Of a stretch of 5,505 nucleotides of DNA, positions 1 through 4,767 are shown piece by piece; the first letter of the stretch is position 1; each line of letters opens with the position of its first letter. Below the pieces are notes generated by a model. That model was given only the letters and a program-made list of their open reading frames with translations, was not told where the DNA came from and did not search any database. The stretch is from Candidatus Woesearchaeota archaeon. Its GTDB lineage: Archaea > Nanobdellota > Nanobdellia > Woesearchaeales > UBA11576. The translations under genes were made by a program, and so were the position numbers. The stretch covers positions 1 to 5,505 of the forward strand of contig JAHWIS010000146.1 in assembly GCA_019322385.1 (NCBI GenBank), in the 5' to 3' direction.

Positions 1-335
1 AGATGTGGAATCCGAAGCTTGCATCACACCTTGCAAAGACACAGAAGAATCTCCTGAAAGCAGGGTTTGGCGTGCTGAAATCAGGCGGAACCTTGGTATA
101 TAGCACCTGCACTCTAGAGCCAGAAGAGGATGAAGGTGTTGTAGATTGGCTGCTGGACTCGTTTGATGATGCAAAGCTCGAGGAGATAAAGCTAACAGGG
201 CTGAAGAGGAGTGATGCTGTTGTGTCTTTTGAAGGGAAGACATATTCGGATGAGGTCAAGAAGTGTCTTCGTATATGGCCGCAAGACAATGATACAGAGG
301 GGTTTTTTGTTGCAAAAATACGAAAAGCAGATTAG
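1..335 (+). CDS. NOL1/NOP2/Sun-family RNA m5C methyltransferase, C-terminal part (5' end outside window)
   Basis: This is the C-terminal end of a SAM-dependent RNA cytosine-5 methyltransferase of the Nop2/Sun (NSUN/RsmB/Trm4) family, which methylates tRNA or rRNA cytosines. What is visible is the end of the Rossmann fold: a helix, then LKSGGTLVYSTCTLEPEEDE, which matches the family motif VI (LKPGG.LVYSTCT..PEENE). The Cys of the STC triplet (base positions about 108-110) corresponds to the catalytic nucleophile of this family. The closing RIWPQDNDTEGFFVAKIRK matches the usual C-terminal R..P...T.GFF.A.. strand. The motif IV Pro-Cys and any PUA or RNA-binding domain lie upstream of the window, so the exact target cannot be assigned. 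The reading frame is open to the window edge; the ATG at position 3 is an internal Met, not the start. The stop codon is TAG at 333-335. The next gene overlaps the end of this one, suggesting translational coupling. Confidence 0.9.
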   Translation, partial: MWNPKLASHLAKTQKNLLKAGFGVLKSGGTLVYSTCTLEPEEDEGVVDWLLDSFDDAKLEEIKLTGLKRSDAVVSFEGKTYSDEVKKCLRIWPQDNDTEGFFVAKIRKAD

Positions 336-1284
336 GCAGTCAATAAGGCTGAACAAAGGAAAGCTTGGGATCAAGGAAGAGATTAGAACAATAAAGGTCT
401 CCAAGCTTGGAGTCGGTGAGAACAATCTTAGCATGCTTGCTGTGGTCAATGGGAAGAACAAACTGGTTTTCAGGATAGCTCTACGACGCTACATCGAGAA
501 GAACATGAAGAAGGAGTTTGAATACCTGAAGATAATCCCTAAAGACTTCGGCCCTACACCTCTCTTTTTCGACAGGTCCAAGAAGATACTGCCAAGAGTG
601 TATTCAGTGCTGATATTCATCGAGGGAAAACACATCAACCGCTGGAGTGACAGACACCTGCGGATGCATGCAAAGAAGCTCGCCGAGCTGCACAGGAAAA
701 GATACCCATTCTGTGGAACAATATACAAGAAAAGCAAGAGGTTTGACCTCTACAAGGCGATCTCAAAAGAGTTCAAGGAATACATGAAAGACTGCCCCGT
801 ATTACTAAATGATCCTGACATAAAATTACTGGTCCCAAAGCTGAAAAGATATATCAAAGAAAACAACCATCTTTTCACATCCTTGAAAAGATTTTCAATG
901 CTACACTCAGACCCCTGCCTGACAAATATCCTTTTCACTAAACAAGGCATCAGATATATTGATTGGGAATGGCTCTCATTCGGAGACAATGCAAGGGATG
1001 TGACAATGCTGTTCGACCCTTATAGTGCACAGCCTCCCTGGAAGATAAGGCTTACAGGGAAAAGATTGAATATTTACCTTAACACATACCTAAAATACAT
1101 GAAAGACAAGACCCTTAAACAGAGAATAGATGTATGGATAGCATATCTCCAGTGCACAGATATGCTGTTCTTCAAGTGGAAACTGAAGGTATATGCAAAA
1201 GAGCAGTCAAAGGACCTATCCAAGAAACAATACAAGAAGTGCCTGAATATGCTGTTGAAAAGCGCTAAAAAGAGGTTTATTTAA
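289..1284 (+). CDS. Choline/aminoglycoside kinase-fold (APH family) phosphotransferase-like protein
   Basis: A 331-residue protein with the aminoglycoside phosphotransferase/choline kinase fold, whose members phosphorylate small hydroxyl-bearing molecules with ATP; the substrate here is unknown. The N-lobe shows a glycine-containing loop and a strand ending LVFRIAL (Arg about 62, where the family has its ATP-contacting basic residue). The catalytic Brenner motif is LHSDPCLTNILF (His206, Asp208, Asn213), followed by the metal-binding YIDWEW (Asp225), so it looks active. The C-terminal third is helical and lysine-rich. The start is uncertain. ATG 289 overlaps the methyltransferase gene by 47 nt and has no Shine-Dalgarno-like sequence. 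TTG 310 (324 residues) has GAGGGG at 297-302, 7 nt upstream. The open frame runs back to 211, but that extension lies entirely inside the methyltransferase coding region and I reject it. No TATA box is placed for it, so it is probably an internal cistron of the upstream operon. The stop is TAA at 1282-1284. Confidence 0.82.
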   Translation: MIQRGFLLQKYEKQIRQSIRLNKGKLGIKEEIRTIKVSKLGVGENNLSMLAVVNGKNKLVFRIALRRYIEKNMKKEFEYLKIIPKDFGPTPLFFDRSKKILPRVYSVLIFIEGKHINRWSDRHLRMHAKKLAELHRKRYPFCGTIYKKSKRFDLYKAISKEFKEYMKDCPVLLNDPDIKLLVPKLKRYIKENNHLFTSLKRFSMLHSDPCLTNILFTKQGIRYIDWEWLSFGDNARDVTMLFDPYSAQPPWKIRLTGKRLNIYLNTYLKYMKDKTLKQRIDVWIAYLQCTDMLFFKWKLKVYAKEQSKDLSKKQYKKCLNMLLKSAKKRFI

Positions 1285-1294
1285 TACCGCATAA

Positions 1295-1319
1295 TTTATA
1301 AACAACTATTTTTTTAATA
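1295..1319 (+). promoter_or_regulatory. Promoter of the alpha/beta hydrolase gene (two overlapping TATA candidates)
   Basis: Two archaeal TATA-like elements lie in the 57-nt gap before the hydrolase. TTTATAAA at 1295-1302 would start transcription near 1325, leaving a leader of about 17 nt that contains the purine-rich AAAAAGGGAT just before the ATG. TTTTAATA at 1312-1319 would place the start exactly at the ATG (1342), the same geometry as the other promoters in the window. The run of seven T at 1309-1315 could also serve as the T-rich terminator of the upstream operon. Sequence alone does not decide which TATA element is used. Confidence 0.6.
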
Positions 1320-1341
1320 CAACTAAGCAAAAAGGGATATC

Positions 1342-2163
1342 ATGATTTTAGAATCATTTGATGGGACAAAGATCAATTACCGAGTAAAGAGAAAGTCAGA
1401 GCTCTTCTTGATATTCGTGCATGGATGGCTGCACAACTGGACTGCGTGGAAGAAAGAGATAGAGTTCCTTGAAGGGAAAGGGTATTCTACGCTGGCATTC
1501 GACCTTCGTGGGCATGGCCAGTCAGACAAACCAGAAAAAAAGAAGCAGTATGACCTTGAATGCTTTGCAAAGGACCTCCATGAGCTCATCAAAAAAGAGA
1601 AGATAAAGAAATTCGTTCTTATCGGTCACAGCATGGGAGGCATGATATCGCTCATCTATTACAAGATGTTCAGGAGGGGAATCCAAGGATTAGTGCTCTG
1701 CGATACGACATACAGGAATGTGCTGAAGCACAAGGAGATGGAGGTATTTTCTCCATTCATCAAACACGTCCTGGATTTCCTGGTTTCGCATGAGTCAATC
1801 ACGCAAGAGCATTTCAAGCACCTGAAGGATATTGACCTGACAAAATACTCTGAGTACGGCCTCATGCACAATAGCCTGCGCGCTACACCCATGAAATCAG
1901 TGTTTGCATGCCTTGAAGAGATGACAAAATACAATGTCAAATCAATTCTGAAGAAGATCAATGTCCCTGTATTGATCATGGAAGGCGAGGAAGACAGGAT
2001 ACTGCCGGAGATCGACTCACTTGAGATGTGCAAGAAGATAAAAGGCTCTAAACTGACCCTCATCCCTGGAGGAGGTCATTTCGTCAACCTCCAGAACCCG
2101 CGGCAAGTAGATAAGCACATACTTGAATTCTTAAAGAAGAATAAGCTTGGGACGAGGAAGTAG
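1342..2163 (+). CDS. Alpha/beta-fold hydrolase (AB hydrolase-1 family)
   Basis: A 273-residue soluble alpha/beta hydrolase, close to the usual length for the family. The oxyanion-hole region is FVHGW (His27-Gly28), followed by the typical LAFDLRGHGQSDKP stretch (51-64). The nucleophile elbow is GHSMGG with Ser97, the acid is Asp218 in EGEEDRILP, and the base is His246 in PGGGHFVNLQNP, so the catalytic triad is complete. The region 135-200 forms the cap and gives no hint of substrate. Homologues include esterases, haloperoxidase-like enzymes and lipid or acyl hydrolases; the reaction cannot be narrowed from sequence. No signal peptide is seen, so it is expected to be cytoplasmic. It probably has its own promoter, since it is 57 nt from the upstream gene with TATA-like boxes between, and it ends 7 nt before the next TATA box. 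Confidence 0.92.
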   Translation: MILESFDGTKINYRVKRKSELFLIFVHGWLHNWTAWKKEIEFLEGKGYSTLAFDLRGHGQSDKPEKKKQYDLECFAKDLHELIKKEKIKKFVLIGHSMGGMISLIYYKMFRRGIQGLVLCDTTYRNVLKHKEMEVFSPFIKHVLDFLVSHESITQEHFKHLKDIDLTKYSEYGLMHNSLRATPMKSVFACLEEMTKYNVKSILKKINVPVLIMEGEEDRILPEIDSLEMCKKIKGSKLTLIPGGGHFVNLQNPRQVDKHILEFLKKNKLGTRK

Positions 2164-2170
2164 GGTAAAT

Positions 2171-2178
2171 TTTATAAA
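2171..2178 (+). promoter_or_regulatory. TATA box for the leader RNA / tRNA-Gln / Nudix transcript
   Basis: A perfect TTTATAAA, starting 7 nt after the hydrolase stop codon. With the 30-nt spacing seen at the other promoters here, transcription would begin at about 2201, almost exactly where the first strong RNA stem (ACAGCCC at 2203) starts. No TATA-like sequence lies about 30 nt before the tRNA itself (around 2262), so the tRNA most likely depends on this promoter. Confidence 0.65.
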
Positions 2179-2200
2179 CAAATCATTTCTCTCACAAGAT

Positions 2201-2291
2201 ACACAGCCCCGTAGCAGGTAGCAAATGGTTACGCGCATTTGATACGCAAAGCTAAGGGCTGTTTCGCAGGGCTCAACAGCCCGACCAACAA
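2201..2291 (+). ncRNA. Unassigned structured RNA or structured 5' leader before tRNA-Gln
   Basis: A non-coding stretch of about 90 nt between a TATA box and tRNA-Gln that can fold into two strong hairpins. Hairpin 1 (2203-2262) is closed by 7 perfect pairs, ACAGCCC (2203-2209) with GGGCTGT (2256-2262). Inside it are TAGC/GCTA (2212-2215 with 2251-2254), GTA/TAC (2218-2220 with 2243-2245), a G.A mismatch and CAAATG/CATTTG (2222-2227 with 2236-2241) around an 8-nt loop. Hairpin 2 is GGGCT-CAAC-AGCCC (2269-2282). An alternative 8-bp stem, GGGCTGTT (2256-2263) with AACAGCCC (2275-2282), excludes both. I tested it by eye as a tRNA (no T arm), a C/D box RNA (no C or D boxes) and an H/ACA RNA (no proper pocket or kink-turn), and none fits. 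It may be a separate small RNA released by RNase P cleavage at the tRNA 5' end, or a long pre-tRNA leader with a regulatory role. Confidence 0.5.
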
Positions 2292-2384
2292 AGCCCCGTA
2301 GTGTAGTGGCCAATTCCTATTATGGGAGGCAAGTCATCTCAGGTTCTGGACCTGAGGACCGCGGTTCGAATCCGCGCGGGGCTA
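2292..2384 (+). tRNA. trnQ: tRNA-Gln (anticodon CUG) with a D-arm intron
   Basis: Acceptor AGCCCCG (2292-2298) pairs with CGGGGCT (2377-2383), followed by discriminator A2384; no CCA is encoded. The anticodon stem TCAGG/CCTGA (2339-2343, 2351-2355) encloses loop TTCTGGA with anticodon CTG at 2346-2348. The T arm is CGCGG-TTCGAAT-CCGCG (2360-2376). The A1-U72 pair and the D-arm sequence are typical of archaeal tRNA-Gln, which in most archaea is charged by misacylation with Glu and amidation by GatDE. The D arm is about 20 nt too long. Removing 2314-2333 leaves a 73-nt tRNA with the consensus GTGTAGTGGCCAATCAT D arm. There is no separate promoter; it appears co-transcribed with the structured leader upstream and possibly the Nudix gene 20 nt downstream. 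Confidence 0.93.
2314..2333 (+). other. Predicted 20-nt non-canonical tRNA intron (between positions 21 and 22)
   Basis: The intron boundaries follow from a relaxed bulge-helix-bulge fold. GGCC (2308-2311) pairs with GGCA (2328-2331) through three G-C pairs plus a G.A mismatch. The bulges are AAT (2312-2314) and AGT (2332-2334), and an intron stem TCC/GGA (2315-2317 with 2325-2327) closes a 7-nt loop. Cutting after the second base of each bulge removes 2314-2333 and restores the consensus D arm. Because of a repeated T, removing 2315-2334 gives the same product. Splicing at such a site needs a tRNA endonuclease with relaxed specificity (heterotetramer or epsilon-dimer type). Confidence 0.75.
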
Positions 2385-2387
2385 CTC

Positions 2388-2393
2388 TTTTTT
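2388..2393 (+). terminator. Possible weak T-run terminator after the tRNA
   Basis: Six T residues begin 3 nt after the tRNA. Archaeal RNA polymerase can terminate at T runs, but this one is short. The Nudix gene that starts at 2405 has no other visible promoter, so at least partial read-through is expected. Confidence 0.35.
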
Positions 2394-2398
2394 ATCTT

Positions 2399-2403
2399 GG
2401 GGG
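2399..2403 (+). promoter_or_regulatory. G-rich Shine-Dalgarno-like site of the Nudix gene
   Basis: GGGGG just before TATGATG. It is 1 nt from the ATG at 2405 and 4 nt from the ATG at 2408, so spacing slightly favours the second Met. Its presence fits translation of an internal cistron rather than a leaderless message. Confidence 0.4.
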
Positions 2404-2404
2404 T

Positions 2405-2890
2405 ATGATGGAGAAAGTCAGGCAAGTCACATTATGTCTGTTGGTGAAAAACAATCATGTACTTCTAGGTATGAAGAAGACTGGCTTTGGCAATGGTAGA
2501 TACAATGGTTTTGGCGGAAAGAAGAAAGATGAAGAGACCATACCCCAGGCCGCGGTTCGCGAATTAAAGGAAGAGTGCGGTATACTTGCTGAAGAACAGC
2601 ATATCTACAAGGTAGGCGAACTGGATTTCCAGTTCCCAAAAAAGCCTGAATGGAACCAAGTGATGCATGTATATTTTGTAAAGCAGTGGACTGGTGAACC
2701 TAAAGAGACTGAAGAGATGAGGCCTGAATGGTTTGCTCATGAGGATGTCCCTTATGACAAGATGTGGGAGGCTGACGCGCACTGGCTTCCTTTTGTCCTT
2801 GCAGGGCACTATGTGAAAGGCAGCTACGTATATTCAGAAGAACAGAAACTGCTGGAGAAAGATCTGCAATGCAGTCCACTGGATGAATAA
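2405..2890 (+). CDS. MTH1-like Nudix hydrolase (probable oxidised purine nucleoside triphosphatase)
   Basis: A 161-residue Nudix hydrolase that strongly resembles the eukaryotic MTH1/NUDT1 type, which hydrolyses 8-oxo-dGTP and 2-OH-dATP to monophosphates and so cleans the nucleotide pool. The full Nudix box GX5EX7REUXEEXGU runs from Gly38 to Ile60 (RELKEECGI at 52-60). The preceding LLGMKKTGFGNGRYNGFGG (20-38) matches the MTH1 stretch that holds the substrate-binding Asn (here Asn34). The later EMRPEWF (104-110) and KMWEADAHWLP (119-129) match MTH1 as well. The Trp equivalent to human Trp117 is Trp121 and the equivalent of Asp120 is Asp124, but the position of human Asp119 is Ala123. The open frame extends upstream to 2306, but that part is the tRNA, so the start is ATG 2405 or 2408. 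It ends 23 nt from the convergent membrane-protein gene. Confidence 0.92.
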   Translation: MMEKVRQVTLCLLVKNNHVLLGMKKTGFGNGRYNGFGGKKKDEETIPQAAVRELKEECGILAEEQHIYKVGELDFQFPKKPEWNQVMHVYFVKQWTGEPKETEEMRPEWFAHEDVPYDKMWEADAHWLPFVLAGHYVKGSYVYSEEQKLLEKDLQCSPLDE

Positions 2891-2893
2891 GAT

Positions 2894-2913
2894 ATAGCGC
2901 TGTGTGGGGCTAT
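2894..2913 (+). terminator. Possible terminator hairpin between convergent genes
   Basis: ATAGC (2894-2898) pairs with GCTAT (2909-2913) around a 10-nt loop. On the plus strand it is followed by a T-rich stretch from 2917 to about 2937, which is also the reverse of the lysine codons of the opposing gene. It could end the Nudix transcript. Only five pairs support it. Confidence 0.3.
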
Positions 2914-3336
2914 CTATTTCTTCTTCTTGCCTTTCTTAGGTACAGGCAGCTTCTTGGGCACAGACAGCTTCTTAGGTTCAGACGGCTTCTTGGGCACAGG
3001 CAGATAGCTGTTCCAGATGAACAATGCGCCTATCAGAAATGCAGGTCCTGATATCAGGATGTATGTCAGGATGTGCTGGCCCCTGAACAGAAGCAGGTAC
3101 AATGCACTGAGCGCGACAAAGTTTACTCCGCCGATGAACTCCTGCCTCCATGACAGCAAGAGAAGAAGGACAACAATGTATGTCGGGACCAGATGCATGA
3201 TCAAAGCGACAACAGTCTGCCAGAATGCCTGGTCCTGGCCAAAGACATCCAATGCAAAGATGCTAACGAATATCGCGAAAAGAATACCTAATATCCTTGG
3301 AGCCCAATGAAGGACTGTTTGCCACCTCTTTTCCAT
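2914..3336 (-). CDS. Small four-helix integral membrane protein of unknown function
   Basis: A 140-residue protein with four predicted membrane segments at about 15-31, 41-62, 68-84 and 91-107. The core PRILGILFAIFVSIFALDVF, then FWQTVVALIMHLVPTYIV and SWRQEFIGG, resembles a widespread uncharacterised family of small bacterial and archaeal membrane proteins. I recall it as a domain of unknown function but cannot name it with certainty. The tail after about residue 111 is a run of Pro/Lys hexapeptides ending GKKKK, very basic and probably cytoplasmic. I start it at Met 3336 because family members begin just before the first helix, and a TATA box lies exactly 30 nt upstream. The open frame continues to 3390, but that would overlap the upstream gene. 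The stop codon of the radical SAM gene is 23 nt upstream. It probably has its own leaderless promoter and may also receive read-through. Confidence 0.8.
   Translation of the reverse strand: MEKRWQTVLHWAPRILGILFAIFVSIFALDVFGQDQAFWQTVVALIMHLVPTYIVVLLLLLSWRQEFIGGVNFVALSALYLLLFRGQHILTYILISGPAFLIGALFIWNSYLPVPKKPSEPKKLSVPKKLPVPKKGKKKK
2932..3003 (-). repeat. Four tandem 18-bp units encoding (L/P)(P/S)(V/E)PKK
   Basis: The end of the membrane-protein gene consists of four imperfect 18-bp repeats that encode LPVPKK, PSEPKK, LSVPKK and LPVPKK, followed by GKKKK. Third codon positions differ between units (GTG/GTA, CCC/CCT, AAG/AAA) while the Pro-Lys-Lys core is invariant. This suggests the repeat is kept at the protein level rather than being a very recent duplication. 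Such in-frame units can vary in number between strains. Confidence 0.85.
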
Positions 3337-3358
3337 ATTGAGTGTAAATGATTGATGG

Positions 3359-3366
3359 TTTAATAA
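3359..3366 (-). promoter_or_regulatory. TATA box of the membrane-protein gene, spanning the stop codon of the radical SAM gene
   Basis: On the minus strand, TTATTAAA covers the end of the radical SAM gene and its TAA stop. Its upstream edge (3366) is exactly 30 nt from the A of the ATG at 3336, predicting a leaderless transcript. The same 9-mer, TTATTAAAC, is found at the radical SAM gene's own promoter. No Shine-Dalgarno-like sequence precedes this ATG, which agrees with leaderless initiation. Confidence 0.5.
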
Positions 3367-4745
3367 GGTTTTGGTACTGATGACAGCCAAAGCATATGCT
3401 CCCTGAAGAAGTTCATGGTCCTTGGGTATTTGCTTAGGGCGTCCAGTGTCTTCTTGTATTTGCGTCTCAGGTCTGTTGCGTGCTGGGTTGTAAGGCCGTG
3501 GCTGACTTCGAATGTTATCTTGGGCTCTAGCATTGTCCTTTTCTCTTCTGTAATCTTCTTTATGCCGAACAGTATGGGGTTCTTGTAGATCACTGTGCCT
3601 TTCTGAAGACCGAAGATAGATGTTGAGATGAGGTCTATATTGTCCTTGTTGCGCTTAAGGAAATCAATTGTCTTTAAGGCCTCTGCCTCGCTCTCTGTCG
3701 GGAAGCCGAACATGATATAGACGACATTCTTTATGCCTGCATCGTGGGAATCCTTGAGGACCTTTTCAATCTCCCTCTTGTTCGTGCCTTTCTGCATCAG
3801 CTTCAGGATCCTGTCAGATGCAGACTCAACACCCCAGATGATTGTCTTAAGTCCTGATGCGCTCAGCATCTCCAAGGTCTTTCTGTCAAACTCACTGCTA
3901 GGGCGCAGCTGGCACATCCAGGTTATGTCCAAAGGGCCTAGGAATGCTGCAATATCGAGAAGGCGCTTCTTGTGGACCAGGTCGTCGACAATGAACACAT
4001 GCTTTGCCCTGGACCTGACTATTGATTCCTTTATGTTCTCAAGGGGATATTCTATGTATGGTGTATTGTTATGATGCGTGCAGAATGTGCAGCGCTTGTA
4101 ATAGCACGCGCTTGTCGTGCGGATAGGCATGACCGGCTCTGGAGTGAAATAATCATCGAGATTGTAGATACTGAAGTCAAGCACTGTCCTGCAGTTCAGG
4201 CTTCTGTGATCTATCTCTTCCCCTGTTATGTGGTTGAGCAACTCAAGCTCATTGCTCAGCTTAATATCTGCCTCCTCTTCCAGTTTCTTGTTGACTGCAG
4301 GGCCGCCGATTATGGTCTCAATCCCTAATTCCTTCAGGGCTTTGATGAGAGTATATGCATAGAATGCCTGGCTTGAATAGACAATGCTGAATGCGACTCT
4401 GTCAGGCCCCTTCTCTATTATCTTCTGCAGGAACTCGTCGAAAAACTCTGGCTCCAGCTCGTCTAGGATCCTCCTGTTGTTCTCTGAATAAGTGTGCTTG
4501 GTGATCCGCTTGTATTCCTTTGTGACATCATCGTATTCTTTTGGATTGTAATCCTGCTTGATTCCTCTGTAGTATTTCTGATAGCCTGGCAGCTTCATCT
4601 TGTGGAAATCTATGTTAAGGTCAAGCACTTCAAGCTCGCAATCTTCAGGCAGGTTATTCTTCAGGAATGCATAGATATTGGTTATTGAATACGGCGGACT
4701 GGCTGGAGTGCAGAACGGCGGATAGATAAGGATAGTCTTTGTCAT
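3360..4745 (-). CDS. B12-binding-domain radical SAM protein
   Basis: A 461-residue protein with an N-terminal cobalamin-binding-like Rossmann domain (about 1-195) and a radical SAM barrel (about 205-370), then a helical C-terminal part. The first domain starts ILIYPPFCTPASPPYSITNI and contains AFSIVYSSQAFYAYTLIKAL with the IIGGP turn (145-149), as in B12-binding radical SAM proteins. I see no DxHxxG motif, so lower-ligand His coordination of cobalamin is not expected. The cluster-binding cysteines are Cys214, Cys219 and Cys222 in SACYYKRCTFC, spaced CX4CX2C. Barrel landmarks include FIVDD (251-255), IIWGVESASDRIL (302-314) and FGFPTE (346-351). The family includes methyltransferases, methylthiotransferases and ring-forming enzymes; substrate cannot be assigned. 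The start ATG 4745 is preceded by a TATA box with leaderless spacing. Confidence 0.9.
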   Translation of the reverse strand: MTKTILIYPPFCTPASPPYSITNIYAFLKNNLPEDCELEVLDLNIDFHKMKLPGYQKYYRGIKQDYNPKEYDDVTKEYKRITKHTYSENNRRILDELEPEFFDEFLQKIIEKGPDRVAFSIVYSSQAFYAYTLIKALKELGIETIIGGPAVNKKLEEEADIKLSNELELLNHITGEEIDHRSLNCRTVLDFSIYNLDDYFTPEPVMPIRTTSACYYKRCTFCTHHNNTPYIEYPLENIKESIVRSRAKHVFIVDDLVHKKRLLDIAAFLGPLDITWMCQLRPSSEFDRKTLEMLSASGLKTIIWGVESASDRILKLMQKGTNKREIEKVLKDSHDAGIKNVVYIMFGFPTESEAEALKTIDFLKRNKDNIDLISTSIFGLQKGTVIYKNPILFGIKKITEEKRTMLEPKITFEVSHGLTTQHATDLRRKYKKTLDALSKYPRTMNFFREHMLWLSSVPKPY

Positions 4746-4767
4746 TTTTTTGTTAAGATCCGGTATG

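Noticed and set aside
211..288. N-terminal extension of the kinase frame to 211
   Set aside because: It lies wholly inside the conserved end of the methyltransferase gene and is unlike kinase-family N-termini.
1659..2063. 134-codon open frame on the minus strand
   Set aside because: It is antisense to the well-supported alpha/beta hydrolase, has no family features and no promoter.
2205..2282. A second complete tRNA, possibly tRNA-Gln(UUG), because of AGCCCCGTAG and a loop containing TTTGA
   Set aside because: No T arm, poor anticodon stem (mismatches at both ends) and no matching 3' acceptor with discriminator; only the first bases look like a tRNA.
2201..2291. C/D box or H/ACA guide RNA
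   Set aside because: No RTGATGA or CTGA boxes; the ACA near 2288 is too close to the tRNA start and the hairpins lack a guide pocket and kink-turn.
2131..2313. 60-codon minus-strand frame over the leader and tRNA
   Set aside because: It covers the end of the hydrolase, the structured RNA and the tRNA 5' half in antisense; the composition does not look like protein.
2306..2404. N-terminal extension of the Nudix frame to an ATG at 2306
   Set aside because: These codons lie in the tRNA gene, and MTH1-like proteins start just before the first beta strand, matching ATG 2405/2408.
3337..3390. Longer start of the membrane protein (Met at 3390)
   Set aside because: It would overlap the radical SAM coding end and add 18 residues without family support, whereas Met 3336 has a well-placed TATA box.
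3733..4328. Plus-strand open frames of 113 and 85 codons
   Set aside because: Both are antisense to the radical SAM gene over its conserved cysteine and barrel motifs, and show no protein-family signal.
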